Of a DNA stretch of 64,000 nt, positions 25,169 to 33,423 are shown piece by piece. A model generated the notes under the pieces. The model saw only the letters and a list, made by a program, of their open reading frames with translations, was not told the origin of the DNA and made no database searches. Both the position numbers and the translations under genes were made by a program. How positions within the stretch are numbered: the first letter of the stretch is position 1; the number at the start of each line of letters is the position of its first letter. Source of the stretch: Microbacterium sp. BR1 (lineage in GTDB: Bacteria > Actinomycetota > Actinomycetes > Actinomycetales > Microbacteriaceae); NCBI RefSeq assembly GCF_002812725.1, contig NZ_NMUN01000002.1, positions 1-64,000 on the forward strand, read 5' to 3'.

Positions 25169-26077
25169 GTGAATCCGAGCAGCCTCCCGAGTCCCGACCC
25201 GGTCTTCGCCCAGTTCGCCCTCGGGCCGCTGACGATCCATACGTACGCGCTGTGCATCATCGCGGGCATCATCGCCGCGGTGCTCATCACGCAGCGACGG
25301 CTCGGCAATCGCGGGGCAGGGCCGGGAACGGTTCTCGACGTCATCATCTGGGCCGTGCCACTCGGTATCGTCGGCGCCCGTTTCTATCACGTGTTCACCC
25401 ACGTCGGGGACTACTTCTACCCGGGTGCGAACGTGTGGGCGATCTTCGCGATCTGGGACGGCGGCAACGCGCTCTACGGGTCGCTGCTGGGCGGAGCGGT
25501 GGGGGCGTGGATCGGATGCCGCATCGCGGGCATCCGCCTGTGGTCGTTCGCCGACGCCCTCGCCCCGGCGATGCTGGTCGCCCAGGCGATCGGTCGACTC
25601 GGCAACTACTTCAACCACGAACTCTTCGGGCTGCCGACGACCCTGCCGTGGGGTCTCGAGATCGAGTCGACGAACCCGAAGTTCCCCGAGGGGCTCGCCG
25701 AGGGAACGCTGTTCCACCCGCTGTTCCTCTACGAGATGATCTGGAACCTCGTCGGCGTTGCCATCATTCTGCTCCTCGAGCGTCGCATCGCGTTGCGCTG
25801 GGGCAAGGCGTTCGCCGTGTACCTCATCTGGTATGGCCTGGGCCGCAGCTGGCTGGAGGCGATCCGCATCGACCCGACGAGCGACGGCCTGTTCGGCATC
25901 CCCGCCAACGTGTGGGCGTCGTTCGTGGCGATCGCGCTCGGTATCGCGCTGTTCGTGATCCAGACGATCCGTCATCCCGAGCCCGAGACGAGCATCTTCC
26001 GCGATGGCGTCGGCCCCGTCAAGGGTGGGGCCGCAGTCGAAGAACCCGCCGCGGAGACGAGCTCCGACAAGGTCTGA
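25169..26077 (+). CDS. lgt: Prolipoprotein diacylglyceryl transferase
   Basis: Transfers diacylglycerol from phosphatidylglycerol to the lipobox cysteine of prolipoproteins in the membrane. The 302-residue protein has about seven membrane segments and the Lgt signature GRLGNYFNHELFG with Arg143, Asn146 and Glu151. GTG 25169 is chosen; it sits eight bases after a candidate -10 TACAGT, which would give a leaderless or nearly leaderless message. The tail is hydrophilic. Unexpectedly its promoter region contains the CstR-type operator shared with the divergent repressor. The window encodes at least three lipoproteins as substrates. Confidence 0.95.
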   Translation: MNPSSLPSPDPVFAQFALGPLTIHTYALCIIAGIIAAVLITQRRLGNRGAGPGTVLDVIIWAVPLGIVGARFYHVFTHVGDYFYPGANVWAIFAIWDGGNALYGSLLGGAVGAWIGCRIAGIRLWSFADALAPAMLVAQAIGRLGNYFNHELFGLPTTLPWGLEIESTNPKFPEGLAEGTLFHPLFLYEMIWNLVGVAIILLLERRIALRWGKAFAVYLIWYGLGRSWLEAIRIDPTSDGLFGIPANVWASFVAIALGIALFVIQTIRHPEPETSIFRDGVGPVKGGAAVEEPAAETSSDKV

Positions 26078-26103
26078 GCCGGGTCTTCGCGAGAGCGGAT
26101 GCT

Positions 26104-26159
26104 TGACGCACCCGCAGTACTCAGTGATACTATCTACCAGTACCTAGTGACACTGAGTA
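26104..26159 (+). promoter_or_regulatory. PadR-operon promoter with long dyad operator
   Basis: -35 TTGACG (26104-26109), 18 bases, -10 TACTAT (26128-26133). A long dyad with 15-base arms, TACTCAGTGATACTA (26118-26132) and TAGTGACACTGAGTA (26145-26159), 13 of 15 pairs matching and a 12-base spacer, covers the -10 and the start site. Its form fits PadR autoregulation. Confidence 0.82.
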
Positions 26160-26174
26160 ATGAGGCGATTCCGG

Positions 26175-26516
26175 ATGGGCAAACAAGCGACCGAGATGCT
26201 CAAGGGCGTGCTCGAGGGAATCGTCCTTGCGATCCTCGCCACGCAGGCCGCGTACGGCTACGAGATCACGGCACGGCTGCGTGACGAAGGATTCACCGAC
26301 ATCGCCGAGGGCACCGTCTACGCCCTGCTGATCCGCATCGAGCAGCGTGGTCTCGTCGACGTCGAGAAGGTGCCGTCAGAGAAGGGCCCGCCGCGCAAGG
26401 TCTATCGACTCAACGCTCAGGGCCGCGAACAGCTCGCAGAGTTCTGGGGGACGTGGAGCTTCCTCGTGGACCGAATCGCACAGCTCCAGAGCGAACAGAC
26501 GAAGGGAAACGACTGA
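26175..26516 (+). CDS. PadR family transcriptional regulator
   Basis: Winged-helix regulator of 113 residues beginning MGKQATEMLKGVLEG, the classical PadR N-terminus, with GYEITARL and GTVYALLIRIEQRGLV recognition region and a short C-terminal helix (PadR-s2 type). ATG 26175 with GAGG nine bases upstream is preferred to ATG 26160, which lies at the end of the operator. First gene of a four-gene operon with a DUF1048 protein and an ABC exporter, which it probably represses until a drug or toxin binds. Confidence 0.92.
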   Translation: MGKQATEMLKGVLEGIVLAILATQAAYGYEITARLRDEGFTDIAEGTVYALLIRIEQRGLVDVEKVPSEKGPPRKVYRLNAQGREQLAEFWGTWSFLVDRIAQLQSEQTKGND

Positions 26517-26517
26517 G

Positions 26518-26886
26518 ATGGCCGCCAAGTGGATCGAGACCCTGACCGGGTCGCTCGAGCAGAAGAAGCAGTACCGTCGCGACAAGGCGCGCATCGATGG
26601 GCTGCCCGAGCCCTACGGGGACGTGGCGAAAGCCATGCACCGCTATTTCATGTACTACGGGGGCATCACCGACGGCGACACCCTTGTCACGATGATCGGC
26701 GACCTGGCCGATCTGTGGGAGCGTGCCGCCGCAGACGGGACGCCGATCCGCGACATCGTCGGCGACGACCCCGTCGACTTCGCCGAGACCTTCGCCCTGG
26801 CCTACACCGGCACCCGATGGGTGGACAAGGAGCGTGCACGTCTCGCGAAGGCCGTCGAAGACGCCGAGCGGCGGCAGCGGTCATGA
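26518..26886 (+). CDS. DUF1048 domain-containing protein
   Basis: Small soluble protein (122 residues) of the DUF1048 family, helical by composition; molecular role unknown. The frame begins MAAKWIETLTGSLEQKKQYR and includes AMHRYFMYYGG. It begins one base after the PadR stop codon and overlaps the ABC ATPase start by four bases, so it is clearly in the operon. DUF1048 genes are commonly beside PadR regulators, which suggests a part in the same drug response. Confidence 0.87.
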   Translation: MAAKWIETLTGSLEQKKQYRRDKARIDGLPEPYGDVAKAMHRYFMYYGGITDGDTLVTMIGDLADLWERAAADGTPIRDIVGDDPVDFAETFALAYTGTRWVDKERARLAKAVEDAERRQRS

Positions 26887-27683
26887 CCGCCGCGATCCAG
26901 GCTCGCGGGATCGAGAAGTCCTTCGCGGATGTCTCGGTGCTGCGCGGCGTCGACCTCGACGTCGAGGCGGGCAGCATATTCGCGCTGCTCGGATCGAACG
27001 GGGCAGGCAAGACGACGCTCGTGCGGATCCTGTCGACACTGCTGAGGGCGGATGCCGGCACGGCCCGCGTCGCCGGGTTCGACGTGGCGACCGCGCCGGC
27101 CGACGTGCGCGAATCGATCAGCCTGACCGGGCAGTTCGCCGCGGTCGATGAGGTGCTGACGGGCCGCGAGAACCTCGTGCTCGTCGCCAGGCTTCGGCAC
27201 CTGCCCGACCCCGGGGCGATCGCCGACCGGCTGCTCGCTCAGTTCTCGCTCACCGATGCGGGCGGGCGTCGCGCGGGCACCTATTCGGGCGGCATGCGCC
27301 GCAGGCTCGATATCGCAATGAGCCTGATCGGCGACCCGCCGGTCATCTTCCTCGACGAGCCGACGACGGGCCTCGACCCGCAGGCTCGTATCGAGGTGTG
27401 GCGAGCCATCACCGACCTCGCGCGCGGTGGCACGACCGTGCTGCTGACCACCCAGTACCTCGACGAGGCCGAGCATCTCGCCGACCGCATCGCGATCCTG
27501 CACCGCGGCACGATCATCCAGAGCGGGACGCTGGCCGAGCTCAAGCAACTCCTGCCACCCGCGCAGGTCGAATACATCGAGAAGCAGCCGTCGCTCGAGG
27601 ACGTCTTCCTCGCCCTCGTCGGGGCGCCCGAAGAATCCGAACGATCCGACGCATCCGAAGCATCCGAAGGAGATCCGTCATGA
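26883..27683 (+). CDS. ABC exporter ATP-binding protein, DrrA-like
   Basis: ATPase subunit of a drug or lipid ABC exporter. The 266-residue protein has Walker A GSNGAGKTT (37-45), signature YSGGMRRRLDIA, Walker B VIFLDEPTTGLDP, and the switch His region in LLTTQYLDEAEHLAD, and a DrrA-type C-terminal segment. The four-base overlaps with the genes on both sides show translational coupling. It pairs with the permease that follows. Confidence 0.93.
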   Translation: MTAAIQARGIEKSFADVSVLRGVDLDVEAGSIFALLGSNGAGKTTLVRILSTLLRADAGTARVAGFDVATAPADVRESISLTGQFAAVDEVLTGRENLVLVARLRHLPDPGAIADRLLAQFSLTDAGGRRAGTYSGGMRRRLDIAMSLIGDPPVIFLDEPTTGLDPQARIEVWRAITDLARGGTTVLLTTQYLDEAEHLADRIAILHRGTIIQSGTLAELKQLLPPAQVEYIEKQPSLEDVFLALVGAPEESERSDASEASEGDPS

Positions 27684-28459
27684 CCACCCACGTCGTCACC
27701 GCTCGCGTCATCACGGACACGAGCATCCTGACGGGACGGTCGCTGCGTCACATTCTGCGCAGCCCCGACACCATCATCACGACGGCGGTGACCCCCATCG
27801 CCCTCATGCTGCTGTTCGTGTTCGTGCTCGGCGGGGCGATCGACACCGGATCCGGCGAGTCCTATGTCAACTACATGCTGCCCGGCATCCTGCTCATCAC
27901 GATCGCGTCCGGGGTCGCCTACACCGCCTACCGGCTGTTCCTCGACATGCAGGGCGGTATCTTCGAACGCTTCCAATCGATGCCGATCGCGCGATCGAGC
28001 GTGCTGTGGGCGCACGTCCTGACATCCCTCGTCGCGAATCTCGTGTCGCTCGCGCTCGTCGTCGGCGTCGCGCTGCTCCTCGGATTCCGGACGGGGGCAT
28101 CGATCGGAGCGTGGCTGGCGGTGGCGGGCATCCTGATCCTGTTCACCCTGGCGCTGACGTGGATCGCCGTGATCGCGGGGCTCTCGGCCAAGACCGTCGA
28201 CGGGGCGAGTGCCTTCAGCTATCCCCTGATCTTCCTGCCCTTCATCAGTTCGGCGTTCGTGCCCACCGGCTCGATGCCGGGTCCGGTCGCCTGGTTCGCC
28301 GAGAACCAACCGGTCACGTCGATCGTCGACACCATCCGTGCCCTGTTCGCCGGCCAGCCCGTCGGCGGCGATATCTGGATCGCGCTGGCCTGGCTCGCGG
28401 GCATCCTCGTCGTCGCGTACGGCTTCGCGATCGTGATCTACCGGCGCAAGCTCCGCTGA
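27680..28459 (+). CDS. ABC-2 type permease, DrrB-like
   Basis: Membrane subunit of the exporter, 259 residues with six hydrophobic segments in the ABC-2 pattern and the FLPFISSAFVPTGSMP stretch near 190 typical of DrrB-like proteins. GGAGATCC precedes ATG 27680, which overlaps the ATPase stop. Last gene of the PadR operon. Substrate cannot be read from sequence; daunorubicin-type drugs or lipids are exported by relatives. Confidence 0.92.
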   Translation: MTTHVVTARVITDTSILTGRSLRHILRSPDTIITTAVTPIALMLLFVFVLGGAIDTGSGESYVNYMLPGILLITIASGVAYTAYRLFLDMQGGIFERFQSMPIARSSVLWAHVLTSLVANLVSLALVVGVALLLGFRTGASIGAWLAVAGILILFTLALTWIAVIAGLSAKTVDGASAFSYPLIFLPFISSAFVPTGSMPGPVAWFAENQPVTSIVDTIRALFAGQPVGGDIWIALAWLAGILVVAYGFAIVIYRRKLR

Positions 28460-28506
28460 ACACGGATGGCTCGCCCGGGCACATGCTCGGTGCAGAATGG
28501 GTTGGG

Positions 28507-29333
28507 ATGGACGACCAGCTGCTGCACGAGCTCAAGACGCTCCGCGCGCGGGCCTATGGCCCCGATCCGGACATCCACGACGATCCGTCGGCGCTGACGC
28601 GGCTGCAGGACCTCGAGCAGCTCGCACGGGGGTCGGCGCCCGGGCAGCTCCCGCCGAGGCCGCCGAAGCCGCCGAAACCACCGGTGCCGCCGCTGCCCGC
28701 GATGTCGGCTCGGGTGCTCGAACCCGCGGTCGATGCCGAATCGGTAGCTCCGATCGGATCCGGGCCCGAGGGCGACCGAGAGCTCCCGCACGATCATCCT
28801 GTACGGCGCAGGGCGTGGACGAAGAAGCGCGTCGTGATCGCCTGGGGCGCCTCGCTCGCGATCGCCGTCCTGGTCACCGCGACCGTCACGGGGCTCGTGT
28901 CGCGGCGCATCCAGGCGGACCCGCGCGAGATCGCGGTGCTCGGCGTCGATACCTTCGCCGAGTGGCCGGGGATCTTCGCCAACTACACCGAGAACGGCAC
29001 GCGTGAACCGGCGTGCCCGAGGGAGGAGCGGCGTTTCAGACGTTTCACGGCCTGTCGTTCTTCAAGATGCGGAACGGAATGTTCGCCTACGCGCCCGACC
29101 AGGCCTGCCTCATGGTCGTCGATTCGAGCAAGATCGACAGCGAGTCCAACTCGTTCGAAGGGGCGATCTTCTCCGGGTGCGCTGCGGGAATGTTCCCCGC
29201 GACCGTCGAGATCATCGTGACCTCCGGTCCACAACAACTGCCCGACGAACTGCTCGAGGCCTTTCCCGAGGGAACGGCGCTGCAGTTCGTGCTGGACGGT
29301 GACGAGGTCGTGGTGCTCAGCGACCAGGACTGA
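28507..29333 (+). pseudogene. Single-pass membrane protein gene with a one-base frameshift
   Basis: Two frames make one plausible protein. From ATG 28507: a helical start (MDDQLLHELKTLRARAYGP), a Pro-rich linker with PPKPPKPPVPP, a basic patch and one membrane segment (about 111-133), then ...NYTENGTREPAC at 29016. The expected continuation, PEGGAAFQTFHGLSFF to VVVLSDQD, is in the -1 frame up to 29333. Adding one C to the run CCC at 29016-29018 joins them exactly. So either the sequence lost a base or the gene is recently broken. Function unknown; the external domain would carry conserved cysteines. Confidence 0.7.
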
Positions 29334-29345
29334 CGATCGAGCGGC

Positions 29346-29900
29346 TCACGCCTTCGGCGGCGGGTGATGCGGGATCGGCCGCGGAGGCTGCGCCCGCTTC
29401 GAGTTGACGATGGGTCCGGTCACGGGTGTCGACCCCGAGGACGTGTCAGCCGCATCGAGTCGGATCCTTCGCCCGCTGACCGTCACCGGGCGAAGGCGGA
29501 TCACGTAGGGCTTGCCGCCCCGATTCGTCGAGGCGAGTCGCAGGACACCGGATGCCTCGATCTCGGCGTCCGTGGCAGCATCCACATCGGTCTCCAGGCG
29601 CGCAGCGGGGCCGCGGGCGACGACGCTCCAGCGATAGCCGTCCTTCTCCCCATCGAACTCGATGGCCGCCTCGGGGTGATCGGCGATGATGCTCAGCTTC
29701 GATCCTGCCGCCGAACGGGCGTAGAGCGCGCCATCGTGTGCCAGGACGTTGAGGGGAAACACATCGGGCGTACCGTCGGCACCCGTGACAGCCAGGCGGC
29801 CGACCTCGGCCCCATCGACCAACTGCCAGCACTCCTCGACGCTCAGATGTTCAAAGGCGTGGGCTCCCGACACTCCGGGTCGTCCGTTGGATCGCGTCAT
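29346..29900 (-). CDS. Pyridoxamine 5'-phosphate oxidase-family flavoprotein
   Basis: Split-barrel FMN-binding protein of 184 residues, of the PNPOx-like/NimA-related group, probably an oxidoreductase or flavin/heme-binding protein rather than true PdxH. Conserved features: LSVEECWQLV, VGRLAVTG, DVFPLNVL, YARSAAGSKL and WSVVARGPA. ATG 29900 follows GGAGGG at a good distance. The C-terminus is Pro/His-rich. An inverted repeat GGGGTC-AA-GACCCC (29960-29973) lies in the divergent region upstream, an unassigned operator candidate. Confidence 0.82.
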   Translation of the reverse strand: MTRSNGRPGVSGAHAFEHLSVEECWQLVDGAEVGRLAVTGADGTPDVFPLNVLAHDGALYARSAAGSKLSIIADHPEAAIEFDGEKDGYRWSVVARGPAARLETDVDAATDAEIEASGVLRLASTNRGGKPYVIRLRPVTVSGRRIRLDAADTSSGSTPVTGPIVNSKRAQPPRPIPHHPPPKA

Positions 29901-30008
29901 GACACACGTCCCTCCTTCGGCTCTCCTTCGATTCAACTCCGTTAGAGCCCGCGTCGCTAGGGGTCAAGACCCCGGACGGGTCGGACGTACGTGACTAGGG
30001 TGTCGGGC

Positions 30009-30626
30009 ATGGCCGAGGATTCGCGTGTTCCCGTCTCTCTATCGCTCGACGCGTGGCTCGATCGTCTGTCGCAACGGGGCGGCGAGCCCGGCGGGGGTGC
30101 GGCCTCGGGCGTGATGCTCGCGATCGGGGCGGCGCTGCTGCACATGGTTGCGGCGTATACCCCGGACGATGAGCGCGCACAGCGGTGCGGGCGGCGTGCG
30201 GTCGAGCTTCGCGGCGACGCGCTGCGGGCGGCGGAGGACGACGGTGTGCGTTCGGCGGCTCTCGGCGCGGCGCTCGCCGCCGACTCCTCGCCCGAGCGGG
30301 ACGGACGGATCGTCGACGCCGGCACCGCGGGCGGCGAATCATCCGCGACGCTCGTGGCGATCGGTGAGGCCCTCGCCGCCGAGCTGCGCGTCCTCGCCGA
30401 TCGCGGCAATCCGAACCTCATCGCGGACGTCGCGGTCGCTGCCGAGGCGATCGGTGCGGGCCTCGGCGGCGCGCTCACGAACCTGCGCGCTTGCCTCGCC
30501 CTGACCCGGCGGCATCTGCCCACGGGTCAGGCGGAGCTGCCGAGTCGCTTCGACGAGGTGGTGCGGAAGGCTGCCGCCGCGCGGGAAGACGTCGCGCTCC
30601 TCGCGCGGGCCGTCGAAGAGCGCTAG
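30009..30626 (+). CDS. Cyclodeaminase/cyclohydrolase family protein
   Basis: Helical protein of the FTCD_C family (formimidoyl-tetrahydrofolate cyclodeaminase or methenyl-tetrahydrofolate cyclohydrolase). The 205-residue product has the hallmark GGEPGGGAASGVMLAIGAALLHMV near the N-terminus (by content GGGAASG) and GNPNLIADVAVAAEAI in the second half. Start ATG 30009. No folate or histidine genes are adjacent, so which of the two reactions it performs is open. Confidence 0.85.
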   Translation: MAEDSRVPVSLSLDAWLDRLSQRGGEPGGGAASGVMLAIGAALLHMVAAYTPDDERAQRCGRRAVELRGDALRAAEDDGVRSAALGAALAADSSPERDGRIVDAGTAGGESSATLVAIGEALAAELRVLADRGNPNLIADVAVAAEAIGAGLGGALTNLRACLALTRRHLPTGQAELPSRFDEVVRKAAAAREDVALLARAVEER

Positions 30627-30641
30627 GTCAGCGCCGTCTGA

Positions 30642-31277
30642 TCAGCGCTGCGCCGCGGCGAGGTTGGCACGAAGCTCGTCGGCGTCCTGGCGCACGCCAT
30701 ACGCCGGGGTGTCGCGCTCGACGCGCCAACTCTCCGCGAGCGAACCGATGTCGACGGTGTCGTAGCCGAAGGCGTCGTACAGGTCGGTCACGAACCGTGC
30801 CGCCTCGGGCGAGTCGCTCGCCGTCGCGAGAGCGCGACGCCGTGACGTTCCGGCCGGCTCGCCGTCGGTGAGGATCTGCGCCGCCACGATGTGGTTGAAC
30901 GCCTTGGCGACCTTCGCGTCGGGAAGGTGGCGCTGCAGCAGCTGCGACGTCGTGACCCGCTTCTCGTCGAGCTCGACGATGTGTCCGTCGCGCTCCCAGT
31001 AGTAGTTGTTCGTGTCGAGCACGAACTTTCCCGCGAGGGGGCCCACGGGAACCGTGTCGATCGCCCGGAGCGGGACCGTCACGATGACCCATTCACCGGA
31101 TTCCGCCGCCTGTTCCGGTGTTCCCGCGGTCGCGCGCGGCCCGAGCGTGTCGACGAGCTCGGTGAGTGTCTCCGGCCCTCGGGAGTTGCTGATGACGATT
31201 TCGTATCCGCGGTCGACCAGCCCCTGTGCGAGCGCTGATCCGATGCGGCCTGCCCCGATGATTCCTACGCGTGTCAT
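30642..31277 (-). CDS. NAD(P)-binding oxidoreductase, F420-dependent NADP reductase-like
   Basis: A 211-residue Rossmann protein beginning MTRVGIIGAGRIGSALAQGL, with NSRGPETL after the second strand (Arg favouring NADP), VIVTVPLRAID, and KAFNHIVAAQIL, the pattern of NADPH-dependent F420 reductases (NPD family) and their relatives. Whether it uses F420 or another acceptor cannot be told. ATG 31277 chosen at the glycine-rich motif; earlier in-frame codons are low-complexity. Convergent with the cyclodeaminase-like gene. Confidence 0.83.
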   Translation of the reverse strand: MTRVGIIGAGRIGSALAQGLVDRGYEIVISNSRGPETLTELVDTLGPRATAGTPEQAAESGEWVIVTVPLRAIDTVPVGPLAGKFVLDTNNYYWERDGHIVELDEKRVTTSQLLQRHLPDAKVAKAFNHIVAAQILTDGEPAGTSRRRALATASDSPEAARFVTDLYDAFGYDTVDIGSLAESWRVERDTPAYGVRQDADELRANLAAAQR

Positions 31278-31344
31278 GTCGAGGTCAACACCGCGCCTCC
31301 GTCCGCGCATTCCCGGGAGCGGAGAACCTGCGGGGACGCTCCCC

Positions 31345-32616
31345 TCAGAGGGCGTCGGCCTTCGCCTCGAGCACGGCTCGCTCGCGCTCATTGGCGGCCA
31401 AGCCTGCGGCAACCAGCAGCTCCGAGCGTGCCTCGCGGGTGCGCCCCAGCCGGGCGAGCAGTTCGCCCCGAACGCTCGGCAGCAGATGAGATCCCCTCAG
31501 GACGCCCTCCGAGGCCAGACCGTCGACGATGCGGAGCGCGCTCGCCGGGCCCGTGGCCATCGACACGGCGACCGCGCGGTTGAGTTCGACGACGGCGCTC
31601 GGCGCGATCCGGCCGAGCGCCTCATAGAGGATGACGATGCGCTCCCAATCTGTCTCGGCCACGCTCGGCGCGACGGCATGGCATTCGGCGATGGCCGCCT
31701 GCAGGGCATACGCGCCTCGTCCCCGAGCGCGGTCGCGGCCCCAGGCATCCGCTCGCGACAAAGCCGCGCGCCCACGGGCGATCTGTGCATGGTCCCATTT
31801 CGCGCGGTCCTGATCGGCGAGAAGCACCGGTGATCCATCGGCCGCCGTGCGCGCGCCGAAACGGGATGCCTGCAGCTCCATCAGGGCGAGCAGCGCCTGC
31901 ACGTCGGGCTCGCGCGGCATGAGTGTCGCGAGCACCCGCCCGAGCCGGATCGCCTCATTGGCGAGCTCGACGCGGACCCACCGATCGCCCGAGGTCGCCG
32001 CATACCCCTCCGTGAAGACGAGATACACCACGCTCAGCACGCCGGTGAGGCGCTCCGGCCAGGCCGACGGATCCGGTACCTCGAACGGCACGGCCGCCGC
32101 GGCAAGGGTCTTCTTGGCGCGGGTGATGCGTGCCTGCACGGTCGCGACGGGCACCAGCAGCATCCGTGCGATCTCTTCGGTCGTCAGCCCACCGACGACG
32201 CGGAGCGTCAGTGCGACCTGCGACTCCCGCGAGAGCACCGGGTGGCACGCGATGAAGACCAGGCGCAGGACGTCGTCCTCGATCGGCTCCCACGTCTCGC
32301 CATGATCCGATCTCTCGGTTTCAACGGACAGGTCATGGGCGATCGCGGCATACCGCTCGTCGAGCCGCTCGCGTCGCCGCCACCCGTCGATCGCGCGGCG
32401 CTTCGCGACGGATGTCAACCACGCTCCCGGGTTGCGGGGCACCCCGTTCTCCGGCCAATCCTCGAGCGCCTCGACGACCGCCTGCTGCGCGACATCCTCG
32501 GCGAGCCCCACGTCTCCGGTCACCCTGACGAGGGTCGCGACGATGCGGGCTCCCTCGATGCGCCAGACGGCGTCGACGCGCCGTCGGATCAATTCGTGCC
32601 GAGTTCCTGACGCCAC
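31345..32616 (-). CDS. ECF42-type RNA polymerase sigma factor
   Basis: ECF sigma factor of 423 residues: sigma-2 region (ATLVRVTGDVGLAEDVAQQAVVEAL), sigma-4 region (LTLRVVGGLTTEEIARMLLVPVATVQARITRAKK), then a long C-terminal TPR-like extension (about 200 onward) characteristic of group ECF42, which has no anti-sigma factor. GTG 32616 is preceded by AAGGAAG and overlaps the end of the YCII/DGPF gene by 28 bases. ECF42 factors are typically encoded beside DGPF proteins and drive them from TGTCGA...CGAC promoters; a match is at 33086-33112. Confidence 0.9.
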   Translation of the reverse strand: MASGTRHELIRRRVDAVWRIEGARIVATLVRVTGDVGLAEDVAQQAVVEALEDWPENGVPRNPGAWLTSVAKRRAIDGWRRRERLDERYAAIAHDLSVETERSDHGETWEPIEDDVLRLVFIACHPVLSRESQVALTLRVVGGLTTEEIARMLLVPVATVQARITRAKKTLAAAAVPFEVPDPSAWPERLTGVLSVVYLVFTEGYAATSGDRWVRVELANEAIRLGRVLATLMPREPDVQALLALMELQASRFGARTAADGSPVLLADQDRAKWDHAQIARGRAALSRADAWGRDRARGRGAYALQAAIAECHAVAPSVAETDWERIVILYEALGRIAPSAVVELNRAVAVSMATGPASALRIVDGLASEGVLRGSHLLPSVRGELLARLGRTREARSELLVAAGLAANERERAVLEAKADAL

Positions 32617-33014
32617 TGTTCTTCCTTCTGCACGTACTCGTTGTCGGCGTAGTCCGCGAAGTCCGTCTCGTCGGTCACCCGCCGCACTTCGAGCTTGCTG
32701 CCAGGACCGAGGGGGCAGCGCTTCGCCCACTCGGCGGCTTCTTCTTTCGAGGATGCCTCGATGATCCAGAATCCGTTGAACAGCTCGTGCGTCTCGCCGT
32801 AGGGGCCATCCGTCACGATCGGGACCTCGCTCGCGAAGTCGACGACGAAGCCCTCCTTCGCGTCCGCGAGGCCCTCGCCCGCGAGCAGGACGCCCGCCTT
32901 CATCATCGACTCGTTGTACGCGCCCATCGCGTTGATCACGGCTTCGAAATCCATGGTCGCGTAGTCCTCGACCGCGGCCTCGTTCGATCGCATGATCAGC
33001 ATGTACTTCGTCAT
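32589..33014 (-). CDS. YCII-related / DGPF domain protein
   Basis: A 141-residue ferredoxin-like-fold protein starting MTKYMLIMRSNE, with IVTDGPYGETHE, the motif that names the DGPF family, and GFWIIEASSKEEAAEWAKRCP. GAGGAG precedes ATG 33014. It is the partner gene of the ECF42 sigma factor, which overlaps its 3' end; biochemical role unknown. Confidence 0.92.
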   Translation of the reverse strand: MTKYMLIMRSNEAAVEDYATMDFEAVINAMGAYNESMMKAGVLLAGEGLADAKEGFVVDFASEVPIVTDGPYGETHELFNGFWIIEASSKEEAAEWAKRCPLGPGSKLEVRRVTDETDFADYADNEYVQKEEQWRQELGTN

Positions 33015-33085
33015 CTTTTGCTCCTCGTCGTTGCTCGGCCGATCCGCGGCCGCCGGTGGGGGCTCCTGCGTCCTCCTACTATCGC

Positions 33086-33112
33086 GTCGAACCGCGACGA
33101 GCGAAATCGACA
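33086..33112 (-). promoter_or_regulatory. Candidate ECF42 promoter of the DGPF-sigma operon
   Basis: On the minus strand TGTCGA (33112-33107), 17 bases, CGAC (33089-33086), upstream of the DGPF gene by about 70 bases. It matches the reported ECF42 signals TGTCGA and CGA(T/C). In G/C-rich DNA these short boxes occur by chance, so confidence is moderate. Confidence 0.5.
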
Positions 33113-33172
33113 TCGTGAGCGAAGTTCCCGGTACGGCCCGCTCGCGGTCGCGCGGTGCCTACCCTGGGCGGT

Positions 33173-33376
33173 ATGGAATACCTCATCGTGCTGGCGGTCA
33201 CGGTCCTGCTCCTCGCGATCTTCCTCGTTTGGGCGTGGGTGCACTGGCGACGCACGCGCGCGATGCGTCGTGATGACCTGCGGCGGGTCGGTGATGAGAC
33301 AGAGGTGACCCCGGCCGAGGCGTCGCGGCGGGCCGAGGGCGAGGCGGCCTGGACGCGCATCAGCGGCGGACTCTGA
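33173..33376 (+). CDS. Small single-pass membrane protein
   Basis: A 67-residue protein with one N-terminal membrane helix (MEYLIVLAVTVLLLAIFLVW) followed by a basic, then mixed-charge cytoplasmic tail ending TRISGGL. GGGCGG lies before ATG 33173. Function unknown. It lies 47 bases ahead of the aldo/keto reductase gene in the same direction. Confidence 0.65.
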   Translation: MEYLIVLAVTVLLLAIFLVWAWVHWRRTRAMRRDDLRRVGDETEVTPAEASRRAEGEAAWTRISGGL

Positions 33377-33423
33377 CTGTCAAGGGGTCGCTCGCCGATC
33401 CCCACCTGCGTCAGGATGTCCGC

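Noticed and set aside
29960..29973. DosR-type box from GGGGTC-AA-GACCCC before the PNPOx-like gene
   Set aside because: The inverted repeat does not match the DosR consensus; it is kept only as an unassigned dyad.
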